DNA of 64,000 nucleotides from NCBI RefSeq assembly GCF_032854445.1, contig NC_088295.1, positions 61,735,249-61,799,248 on the forward strand, in the 5' to 3' direction. This stretch comes from Liolophura sinensis. Taxonomy: Eukaryota; Mollusca; Polyplacophora; Chitonida; Chitonidae. The position numbers were made by a program, and so were the translations under genes. The first letter of the stretch is position 1. Each line of letters begins with the position of its first letter. The notes beneath the pieces are model-generated. The model worked only from the letters and a program-made list of their open reading frames with translations, did not search any database and was not told the DNA's origin. Positions 37,055 through 48,033 of this stretch are shown in pieces.

Positions 37055-38055
37055 GCATGCAAGCCTTCCTAGACTGTCAATAAATGTTAGACGCTGTATG
37101 AACGTTAATAGAGCATGCAAGCCTGTGTGGTCAGTGTGTAAATTTTAGACGATATATGGACGCAAAGTATGCAAGCCATTGTGATCAGTGTATAAATGTA
37201 AGACAATGTACTTGTATTAAAGCATGCAAGCCTTCCTAGACAGTCAATAAATGTTAGACGATGTATGGACGTTAATAAAGCATGCAAGCCTGTGTGGTCA
37301 GTATGTAAATGTTAGACGATATATGGACGCAAAGTATGCAAGCCTTTGTGGTCAGTGTGTAAACGTTAGACAATGTACGTGTATTAAAGTATGCAAGCCT
37401 TCCTATTGTCAATCTATAAATGTTAGAAAATGTACGTGTATTAAAGTATGCAAGCCTTTGTGATCAGTGTATAAATGTTAGACAATGTACTTGTATTAAA
37501 GCATGCAAGCCTTCCTAGACAGTCAATAAATGTTAGACGATGTATGGGCGTTAATAAAGCATGCAACTCTGTGTGGTCAGTGTGTAAATGTTAGATGATA
37601 TATAAACGCAAAGTATGCAAGCCTTTGTGGTCAGTGTGTAAATGTTAAACAGTGTACGTGTATTAAAGTATGCAAGCCTTCCTATTGTCTCTATAAATGT
37701 CAGACAATATACGTGTATATAAGCATGCAAGTCTGTGTGGTCAGTGTGTAAATGGTAGACGATATATGAACGCAAAGTATGCAAGCCATTTTGGTCAGTG
37801 TGTAAATGTTAGACAATGTACGTGTATTAAAGTATACAAGCTTTCCTATTGTCAATCTATAAATGTTAGACAATGTACGTGTATTGAAGTATGCAAGCCT
37901 TCCTATTGTCAGTGTATAATGTTATACAATGTACGTGTATTACAGTATACAAGCCTTCCTACTGCCAGTCTGTAAATGATAGGTAAAGTACGTGTACTGA
38001 AGTATGCAAGCCTTATATAGTCAGTGTATAAATGCTAGACAACGTACGGACTTGT
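37055..38055 (+). repeat. ~56-bp satellite with three-unit higher-order period
   Basis: Eighteen units begin with GCATGCAAGCC or GTATGCAAGCC at 37055, 37113, 37168, 37222, 37280, 37334, 37389, 37446, 37501, 37559, 37613, 37668, 37723, 37778, 37832, 37889, 37945 and 38002; lengths are 54-58 bp. Subtypes can be told apart by the bases after GCAAGCC (A: TTCCTAGAC; B: TGTGTGGTCAG followed by GACGCAAA; C: ATTGTGATCAG or TTTGTG; D: TTCCTATTGTC). Their order is A-B-C-A-B-C-D-C-A-B-C-D-B-C-D-D-D-like. A-B-C sets repeat at 167 bp (37055 to 37222 to 37389, and 37501 to 37668). The open frames over it are by-products. Confidence 0.95.
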
Positions 38056-39451
38056 GCTTCTCTATACCAACAATTTAAGCACGATGCTTAATCATTACCC
38101 ACGCGAGAGAAAGATTTTTTTTTCATTTGGAGACACTTATCTTCCACTTTTCCTCTTTTGTCGGCTGTAGTCTTACTGGTTCTGTCGGAGTGGTTAAGAC
38201 GTTTTATTGTTTGTCTTATAATTGCTAGAGCATTTAATATATATACGTATATATATATACGTGTATACATCTAGGTGTACAGACCACAAAGTGGAGGTTA
38301 TATTACCAAGTCTATACACGGTGTGCTTGTTTATGTACTTTCGTTAACAGAAACACAAACCAGTCCATTTTTACAGTCCACTAAGTAACCGTTCATGCAC
38401 ACCGTCCCGGTCTATAAAATAACATTTTAATAAACAAAAAACTAAAAAAATATTTAAAAAGCTCTTGAATTTTATATAATTCTTGTTGCTTATGTATGTC
38501 TTCACATTTTGTTTGTTTTAAAGGTAAACGTATACCCTCTATAGAAGGACTAATGTACGATTTTGCACATTAGTAATGGTTATGGATATCGTGAACAATT
38601 TGTGTTCTGTTTGAACCAAAAATTATGAAGATGTGTATTTTTGTCACCGGTATTGTCTAGCACAGATTGACATGTACTATTTTTTTTTGAGCGCACATTT
38701 TATTTTCATTTTTGCAAAGGACGCATTAATGATTTAGTTAACGACAATGGCTAGGGATTACTCTAAAATATTTTCTACTAATAACATCACTAAGATTTCT
38801 CTACCAAATCCGTGTACCTATAATCGAATAGCAGAGCTGACCGACAAAGCACTAGCAGTAAACTGTTAACATAAATGTGCATAATGGAATATAATATATG
38901 CATGAAAAGATTTTTTAAAAAGTTAGAATACATGAAGTTAAATATATTGAGGGAAGCTCATTTTCTATGACATAGTCCTTAGTCGCAACACCAGTTATAC
39001 AGAATAACTAGCCCAAAGCACTGAGAATAAAATCGTGCATTACTGTAATAAACAAAAACACACCAGTCATCGAATCTTTAATCATAACATATCATGCGAC
39101 AAGCAGAAATCATATTCTATACCTGACCTATTAAATGTATTTGCAATAATTTACCTAGAGCAACTAGATCCAATACATCATGAAAAAAGTGACTTTAAGA
39201 TGTATTGAAAGACCTTTGACAGTTCAACGACGACCTACAGGCAATTTGTGTAACGGCACATAACACCTTCTAGACACTATATACCTTTGTATAAGGGGGC
39301 GTATTCCGAGCGTAAAGTCCAACTCCGTGGTGTGTCTATACAAATTATTGCACTGTGTTTCACATATACAAAAATAAACATGCACATCAGCAGATGCTGC
39401 ACAGTATTTGACAGCTAATTTACACCCAAATGTAAAAGGAAGCTCCTGTCC
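38056..39451. other. intergenic, AT-rich, no gene seen
   Basis: Includes a short palindromic TATATATACGTATATATA near 38240-38257. Nothing coding. Confidence 0.5.
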
Positions 39452-39538
39452 AGTTTCGTACCACCATATTGTTGGTCGCCATTGCATATGTGAAACATTC
39501 ATGTGTATGGTGTAAAACAAGGAAGAAAATAAATAAAA
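39452..39538 (+). mobile_element. SINE family 1, old 3' fragment
   Basis: AGTTTCGTACCACCATATTG, then GGTCGCCATTGCATATGTGA and GGTGTAAAACA with a final AAATAAATAAA, in the same order as the core and tail at 16399-16486 but with many substitutions. No target duplication recognised. Confidence 0.65.
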
Positions 39539-41224
39539 GAAAGCTAGAACTCATTCCTAGCGCATTGTTTTTTCTACAGATATATTTTCGTCCTCTTTAG
39601 AGTCCTCGGCATCATGACAATAGCGGAAAATAATCCCAATACACAGACATACAGAAATATACAAAGATGTCAGTAAGTCGATTCTTTTCCACTATGCATT
39701 TATCCAGGTGTGCTTTTGAGGAATACACAAGTACTTACGTTTATGTGTGCTAGGATGTGTTATGTGGGCAGTGGTGCGTACTTCTTGTATTTTCCACGTA
39801 AGTCTATGACACTTGGACTTCTGGGAGCAGACGTCTCCTGGTTATCATCTCAGCATGTCCATCAACTGTCACGCCTTTCACTGGACACCTGTGGTGTGCT
39901 GAGCATCTTCCCCACACATTGCCAGCCTATGTGTCAATTTCACGGCTCCGAAACGCACTGTCATTTCATTCAGTTTCCAATGACGCCTGCATGTTTCGTG
40001 CCATGGCATATTGCGTAAACACCTGCCGATGTCCACTTTTCGAGGCAGGTATAAATAGCAGGAAGCATTCACAAGCACTGGTGTGTTTGAAGTCATGTCA
40101 TTAAAAGTTGATTAAAACGGCTAGTTTATATGAATGGGAATTATTGATAATTCTTCACGTTACTGTAAATAAAAAAATGTTTGCAATGTAATGCTTAATA
40201 ATTACACTACACGTCTGAATGTAACAAAAATGAATTGTCTCACAGATATCATGCAGCCTTTCATAGAAACTTTCATTTACCCCTTTGACATACCTTGAAA
40301 ATTTCCACGCAAGTATAGAATTTTTAACTAAATAAAATGCTGTGATTACGTTGAAAAAAAGATGCACTATTTTTAACTTCTCCTAATTAATTAAAGTTTA
40401 TAATGGATACATCGATCAAATACAGTTCTTAACAGCGAGCTTAATTTATCAAGTAACGTGAAGCTATAACGTGCTCACGATGAAATAGGCAAAATTATTG
40501 CATTTGTATAAACATCTTTCAATGGGCAACGAATGATTTTAATCAACATACTTTAAAAACAGAGAACAGCTTGTTCCATAATCGATGCATTTATAGAAGC
40601 CATGTTCGGTCAATCATTATTGGATACACTGTATTTTCCTTTTTCTCATGCATTATGCTTTAAATGTTGTTATAGCGTAGGCCTACACATTGTTCATAAA
40701 TATGTATGACTGCAAACTATAGCCTTGATCTACTTCAACGGAGATTTTTGAATAAAATTTAGAAATGCCGAAATTCTGACATACTAACCCATAAATCCAC
40801 TATTTAACTTCTTATGTAGTTAAGATTATGTAAATATGCAATATCCTGCCATCCTTAGCATAAATCTGAATAGTATTATCCTCATTTTAGTTTACGTGTA
40901 TATCGTGCCTTGACATTCTCATCATTCATGCTATTCACGTGACCTAAAAACAGTTCTTACAAACACTTTTCTGATAGGCAACTATTTAGATGTGAGACAT
41001 ATAATATTGTTAATATATTACTATTGGAAATCAGTCTCTTATTTATTGCTGGTTTACGAATGAAATTATCATATTCATAGCCATTGTTATAATGAAGAAA
41101 TATTCAACAGACCATGCGTCAAAGTTGTCACTACGAGCCATAATAAAGGCCCGAAAATAGTTTTTATTTGGGTTGTGATGAGTGCGATTGATATATAGTG
41201 TTCACCTCTGTATAAAGACAAATG
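39539..41224. other. intergenic, no gene seen
   Basis: Frames at 39710-40104 overlap each other on both strands and have no domain. The remainder is AT-rich without repeats of note. Confidence 0.5.
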
Positions 41225-41429
41225 TTTCCGCGGTTGTACGTGCATGGGAGGTCTGCTATCAAAATGCAGATGATCGTGGGTTTCCAGTGCGGCTCTGCCC
41301 GGTTTCCTCGCGCCATAATATTGGCCCACATGGTATAAGTGAAAAATTCTTGTAGATTAAAACACCAATGAAATAAATAAACGGGAACGTTCTTAAGTAC
41401 GGCGTGAAATACCAATCAGTATAAATAGA
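41225..41429 (+). mobile_element. SINE family 1 with a second tail segment
   Basis: The copy shows GTACGTGCATGGGAGGTCTG, GATGATCGTGGGTTTCCAG, GGCTCTGCCCGGTTTCCTCG and GGTATAAGTGAAAAATTCTT, then AAAACACCAATGAAATAAAT. About 15 bases later a second 3' segment follows (GTTCTTAAGTACGGCGTGAA ... ACCAATCAG). The first tail lacks the TGAGTACGGCG block that the second one has, so the two tails may come from duplication or from two nested insertions. Confidence 0.8.
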
Positions 41430-44400
41430 ATTGTTTTCAAAACTCTGGATTGTGTACATGCAGAGACGAACAGCAACTATTAAGTGTGTTATCTATATGT
41501 TTTTAGTCTGGTCTATATTGTGACGCTGTACACACAACCGTTTGTGTGTGTACATACCATTTCCAATTTAGTAACAACATTTATATAGCAATCCTGTCGA
41601 AACACAACTCGATTATATTTCGTATGGATTCTCATCAATGACCTGAAATCAATTTTTGCATGTGCTGTTATGAATTTCATATTTATGGGATATGTTCAAT
41701 TTTTCGCCAAATTAATGACACCTTGGAAAAAGGACTTGGTGCTTTGAGACTTATATCAGCTTTTGAGTACATGTATATACTGTATGTATTCTACTTAAAA
41801 CAGGTAATTCAATTTGCCAGATAAGAGGCTGTATATACTCGTGTATAGCGGCGTATAAGATTGTAGTGCGTCCAGTAAAATAAATTAATAAGTAAAATAA
41901 AACTTAATATGACCTAATAAATGTAAAGGTCAATTTTGGTGACAATTACATGTATTTCACAACCTTGAGAGTCGAATATTTGTTATTGCACCATTTTGTC
42001 TTTATCTCATTAACTATATCAGCCTTGCACTCTAACGGTTTTGTGATTTAATGATGGATTTATTCGCTACCATCAGAAGGTTTAAAACAAGAAGGCTTAC
42101 TCATATGGTACCTAAGAAACCGAAGATACCAGGTTCAATCCTGTTTGTGCATAGAAATGTTGAGTACTGATACTGAGTACATGTAGCTTTGGATAATTTT
42201 TTTTGGTGATAAGTATGACTTAATATACGCCTACGGTAAACATAAATATATAGCAAAAAGAGACCATATAGAGGTCATGAAAACATTTGCTTTCAATTAT
42301 CTTTCCCGATGTAAGTAAATATTTAGGTATTCAAGATAGCTGAATTTAGTCAATAAACTGTAACAAACTCTGCTGTAAGAAAATGTCTCGTATACCCAGT
42401 GTGTTGTACATGTACACGGTCATATGCTTGAATGTAAATGCCTTTGCTCTATGTGATATAGCGCCTGGTCTTACTTCTTCTTCTCGTACAAGAAAGGCCA
42501 GACTATAGAAAAGACAGTTATTATGGTTATGTCAGAGCTGCGGAAGAGAAGTCATTCTGGATAAAAACTCGTTATATAAAGAGGATAAACGTTAGTTGAC
42601 TTCCGCAGTCGGCTCGGCGACTCCGTGCTCTAGTGCTAACCGACTAAGGACAATACCATGTGTGCCTAAATAGCAATATTTTCTCTGTCGACCAGTTCTA
42701 CTTTTCCTCAGTCCTTCGCGGCATGGGGGCAAGTGGTGTTTAGAAAAAGCACGCGCCGGTGACAGTGAAATCAACAGAAAAGAGATCAGTTTCGAAGGTA
42801 AAGTTTTGGCTAGGCGGATCCGGTCGAACAATGGCCGACCCACGTTTTGAATCGCGCTCCGAGCAGACGACACAAAGCCAAATGACTTATTGCATTCTAC
42901 CGCTATGGAAAGTACCCGATTTGCCAAACAAAACCCCGCCTGCGCGGCTTTGTCCGCTCTCAGACACTCTCTCTGCCTATAGCCGCCATTCTGTAAAGAG
43001 TAGCTAGGGTAAACTATGAGGGTTTGCTGCGAGCCGTGGTTGTGGTCGGGCTAGGGCCATACACGAAGGCAACCCTGCCAGCAGGCTGCTATTCACATCA
43101 GTCTACCAGATCATTTTTGGCTGTCGAAAATTCGACTATAATCTTTTATCGATAATTTTCTAACTGGCTGCCCCCATACATAAGCGCAAGGCATAGCTGT
43201 GAGTGTGTGCCGCGAAACCCTTAGTTACGTACCCCCTCGTTCGACGGAGTTGAGCCACTAACCTGTTCCAATAAAACTGCCGTCCCGAATTTCTTTGAGC
43301 TACTTGAGACCCTTTCGGCGAGCTGACTCGCCCTGAGAACTTGTTAGCGACAAGCAATACAATTTACGTTATCTATTTAACAGCTAATTTTCGCCGGGGG
43401 GCATACCCCTTTTCCGAGCATGGTGACCGAAATGAGCACTGCAAACATCACAGGGAGAATGCCTAGTCATTAAGGCTTCCATTGCAACTTTGGGGTAGGC
43501 TTTAATACGATCTTACATGGTTCGTCACCTCTGCATTGTTACGGTTGCATCTGCCGCCGTCTATACCTAACCCAATGATAAGGAGCAAGCCCATGGATAA
43601 CAACAACATCATAATTATGAGAGGACAACACAGCCTTCTTTGTACAGTATACAGTAACATTAGCATCCCGTGGGGCTTTAATAGACTGTCCGGTCACACT
43701 CGTCCAGCAGTATACACCCATAACTTCTGTGACGCTTTCCCTGTTATAATTATTTTCAGATATTTAAAAACCACCCCTTTTCGAGATGTATATAAAGCCC
43801 TCAAAGAAGTATAAAATGTACAGATTGATAACTTACTAAAAACATCAAATTAGCTACAGATGAAACCCGAAGATCTTCTAATCAGCAAATTAGGCTTAGC
43901 TTAAGTGTTAGGTAGATACAGAAAAGGAGATTTTTTTAAAAATATTGCAGAACTTTTTTCACACCCTAACATTACTAAGATTTCCTCTAAAAAGATTAAA
44001 AAATAATATTTAAGATTTAGACAGTCGGGATAGAATTTTCCACTTGAACGTCGTTATAATGTTACTTTATCAACCTGTTTGATCTGTTCAACTTACAAAC
44101 GAAAACAATATCTGGTTATATCTTATTTAACATCGTGGGAAAGCTCATGCGTAAAAAGTCACATCCTTCGTGGGGGCAGTGCGGGGCGCTAAGATGCACC
44201 TGATGTCAATGAAAACTACTCCGAACATATCCTAACGATCGTATACTTGTAAGTCGCTGACAGCCCAGTATATATAGCGCTCTTTTTGGAAATTTAATAA
44301 CAAGAATTAGAACAGAAAAACTTTCATAGGCGACCTGCTTCCTCGTCGCTGAAGCGTGTAAAATAAAAGAGAATCCTCACATGATCGCCCATAGCTACAT

Positions 44401-44513
44401 CTTTAAACTCGGCTATTATAATAGTGGCTGAGTAAACTGGGGATGCGAGTGTTTGTATATATGTGTGTATATAAGTAAAATGCAAACCCACATACGTATT
44501 TTGTCAGCTTTAG
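41430..44513. other. intergenic, no gene seen
   Basis: A weak B-box-like GGTTCAATCC at 42132-42141 may mark another decayed tRNA-derived repeat. The block 42590-43560 is balanced in composition and non-repetitive; it holds the palindrome TTATCGATAA at about 43146-43155 and an ACACAAAGCC SOX-like site near 42869. Frames there run on both strands and resemble no known protein. Confidence 0.45.
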
Positions 44514-44558
44514 ACATACATATGTGTGTGCGCGCGCGTGTGTGTATACGTATATATG
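44514..44558. repeat. 45-bp alternating purine-pyrimidine tract
   Basis: Every base from 44514 to 44558 alternates purine and pyrimidine, running ACATACATATGTGTGTG then CGCGCGCG then TGTGTGTATACG. The CG core flanked by GT repeats is the classic composition of Z-DNA-prone sequence. Confidence 0.85.
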
Positions 44559-47500
44559 ACTGTCAACATAACCTCGTCCATTTTTGACATCAGTTCCTGT
44601 TTCCTTGTCGTAAATCATACCTAGCGGCCCTCTGTCAAAAGACTAAACGGACGTTTGTATTTGCTGACACAAACAAAATTAAGCGTCATCTTTCTAACTA
44701 ACGGAGCCAGTCAAATTTATCATCTACCATGAGGTATCTATAACTCGTCAGCAAAGTTGAAGCTCGTGCACACATATAGAGTTACCGGCATTTATTTAGT
44801 CTGTTAACCATTATACACAATGTAAAGATTGTCCAATAATAAAAGTCGTAACTGACCGATTGTGCATAGAATATTTACCCCATTTGTAGTGTAAAGTTCA
44901 ATGACCCACTTGCATGCTCAAGAAATGCGCCTCATTTGTCATACCTAGAAATACTGCTAAGTTTTAGTTTTCACCTTTTTTTCTCTCTTTCTCTCTTTAC
45001 CTATATTGTGTACTAAAGGGCATAGGCCCTATTTATGTATTTCTCGCAAGCACTGAAATCCAAGCATTGTTGGCGGCATACTAGGAAAGTATAAATGCCT
45101 TTGACTTTATATAATATCATCGTTCATTTAAAGTTAACGTTTGCTGACAACCAATACTGTGATGACTTCGTTGACGAAAAAAAAAATCTGATGTTCCATG
45201 ACTTTAAAAGACACCGACTGAATTACACCATTAAACTTTAATCTCAATTATTTTCAGGTCACTTTCACTCCCTTCTCTAACTGTCACGCTATCCCATATG
45301 TTGTTCAGGTAAGGACATCTTGGCGATGCGTGTAAGTGTATAACGCAATGAATTTATCGTCACAAGCCTATTGCTTGTTGGCCCGTGTAGGCTTTTCAAC
45401 CTAAAACGAGAGGCTAGGGATTAAAATAGGTTTCGCCTATATAGTGGTCACATTGAAAATTCTCCTTAAATATTTGCATTTATTTTTGAAAGTGAAGCGC
45501 CTTGTTACGAAGAATTAAGGCCATCGGCCCCATACATTTGCCCAGAACAATTTCTGTATTGTCAGAGCTGTGTTTACATGGCCTATATCTGACACTCGAG
45601 TGCACGGCATAAAACTCGTCATGTATATGCTATGGTTCCGTCAGTGCATTATTCTTATTGTACAAACTGTGGTCGTGAACTGAATAGTATTGGCAATTTT
45701 CTGTCAATATCACAAACAGCTTCTCTTCATCAACCCACATTTCACCCAGCATGGCCCCGTAAAAACGCAACCTTCGACTTACCGCCAGCAGTTATAATTA
45801 CTGCAATGTGTTCACGAAGTTCGAATTTAACGAATGAGCAAATTATAATTATCACAGAATCTTGATATGCATTCCTGATATATTAAACGTTCTTGTAAGA
45901 TATATTGTTATGTTTATAAAGACATTGACAATAAATAAACCCATTGTTAATAATTGTGATGAATTACGCACATTTGTGCATTATACAACGGAGTGCATTA
46001 TTGCAGAGAAACAGGACAATACAAATAACCGCATGAAGAAAATTAACGGAGGCAATATTTAGGTAGAATGATTTAATATTTATTTCTCCTCTCCATTTCA
46101 GTGTTTTAGAAATAACCAGTCTTCAAGCATCATGATAACACACTTCTGGGCTTACATCGTGATTAAAACATAAATATGCCCCGCCCACTATTATACGAAA
46201 CATGGCTGAAAACATACCCATGTGGCGTAAAGCCATAATCATTCAACCATTCACTGTTAAGAGAAAGATTGCTCTCACATTAAAAAGTAAATCAAAAGTA
46301 TAGGTGCATTCCAAAAAAAATCATCATAAAATCTCAAACCAGGAAAGGATTTTGTAGCAAAAAAGGTATAGGTTGAGACCCGGTAAATTTGGATTTGTTT
46401 TTGTAAAGGTCACACGAGTGCATTTTTTTAAATAACAAAACACAGGCTATTAAGGAATGTAGATGAAACAGACAAAAGTCTCTAATTAAACAATGATTGG
46501 AATGAATTATCTGTGTCTGAAAACACAAGAGTATAATATAACCATATTCTGTGCGTTGTGTGAAAAAAAAAGTGTGATTTTAAATTGGACACAAACCGTA
46601 TATGGTACTCGGAAAAATGTAACGTTTTGTTGTTCAACGGTTATACCTCGGTTTCATTGTAACAAAAAAAGTGTTACACAATCTACCGGGTAGGTGCTGA
46701 CTTCGTTTGGTAATGGAATTAAAGAGAGATCTATAAATTAACTCTGGCATATATCACCAGGGATAAAGAAGTGAGATAAAAAAGCGAATTCTGCTTCACT
46801 CGAATGACACCGAAAGTGTGAGTTAACAGTATATCTGATTTTTCGTCGTCGTTTACTGTAATATCAGTTCTTTCAAAATATGTCCATACCCTCCTGGTTA
46901 TTCCGTATATATTAATAAACATTTAATACTCAAAACTGATTGAATTTTTCTGGAAAATCTCGGTTCAATTAAATATATAATTTAACAAAATTATGCGTTG
47001 TATTTTATGCCTATTTTATAAATTTTCGATCACAATACAAAAAAGGACTGATTGCAAAAGACAAAAAAAAAGAACATAGCCTCTTGGCCTATGTGTACAT
47101 ATAGCCAGCGTTAAAAACAATTGAACAAACATAATTATTTCATTAAATAAATTCGCCATAAAATATCTACAGTTATCGGCTTGCCGGTTATACACAATTC
47201 CAGCTTGTATTTGTACCCGAATGTCTTTACTGAATACATAGCTGCTTTGAGGCAAATAAATAGACAGGAATGATGTGAAAAATAAGCTAGACTCGGATTT
47301 TTCCGAGTATAGAAAATCATGTGGAAAAAAAACTAAAGATTTCTCTAAATTTTACTTCCTCGAAAAAAAAAAACCCATCTCAGTGATAAATGACATAATT
47401 GTGGGTATGACAGTCACTGATCAGTCGATGTACCTCATATGACTCCTATATCTTCAACCCCTCTAAATCAAGCACTCGGGCTGTGTCCCAGATGGAAGGA

Positions 47501-47780
47501 ATTTTGCAAAAACAGCTAAAAACTACAACTCTCGAATCTTTTGCCTTAAATAATAATGGCAGTTATAGGACTTATGTACAGAAAAAGAGACAGAATAATA
47601 ATACAATATTACAGACCTTGATTTCTATCCTCAAGCGACTTGCTCGGGAGAATTAGATGTTAGATACTGCAGTACAGTTCTTCTTAGTAAAGACAGTTCC
47701 TCCATGTCAGCACACGGTCAGTCAGACCGTCCGACAGAAGAGAGTCCAAATCTCATTAGGGTGGATGAATTCAGTCACCA
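44559..47780. other. intergenic, downstream flank of POU3, no gene seen
   Basis: AT-rich DNA lying 3' of the POU3 gene. One exact octamer in reverse orientation (ATTTGCAT) is at 45472-45479. Frames at 45632-46062 and 46334-47320 are AT-rich, short and unlike known proteins. No clear AATAAA on the minus strand was found close to the POU3 stop; the variant TATAAA (plus-strand TTTATA at 47912-47917) is a weak candidate polyadenylation signal about 120 bases after the stop codon. Confidence 0.45.
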
Positions 47781-47789
47781 GTTGACCAT

Positions 47790-47797
47790 ATTTGCAT
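47790..47797 (-). promoter_or_regulatory. POU octamer just 3' of POU3
   Basis: ATGCAAAT reads perfectly on the minus strand, about 240 bases past the POU3 stop codon and so in the 3' untranslated region or immediate downstream flank. It is a consensus binding site for POU proteins and is compatible with autoregulation, which is inference. Confidence 0.4.
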
Positions 47798-48033
47798 GAA
47801 GATAAATTTCGGTTGTTTTCATGTGAAAAACAATCGTCGGTTGCACTGTTCACAAAAAAATGTGGACCGCAGTCTCAACGTCACACTGTAACAATGTATC
47901 TTATATATATATTTATATTTACAACGTTTCTTAAAAATTAAAAATTTTCTTGCCAAGGGAAATGTACATTACTTACAAGTCACTCACAGTCTTGCCTTTC
48001 ACTTGGTATACAAGCCCAAAGAAATAACACGGA

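Noticed and set aside
37105-37975. Open frames of 60-92 residues with repeated Cys/Val/Asn patterns
   Set aside because: By-products of the ~56-bp satellite; different frames on both strands, interrupted wherever unit length changes.
37055-38055. CRISPR-like array
   Set aside because: The regular spacing is of whole diverged satellite units, not constant repeats separated by unique spacers, and the window is animal nuclear DNA.
45632-45865. Frame containing a CTNCG zinc-ribbon-like start
   Set aside because: Only one Cys pair is present, with no second pair or conserved context; chance occurrence.
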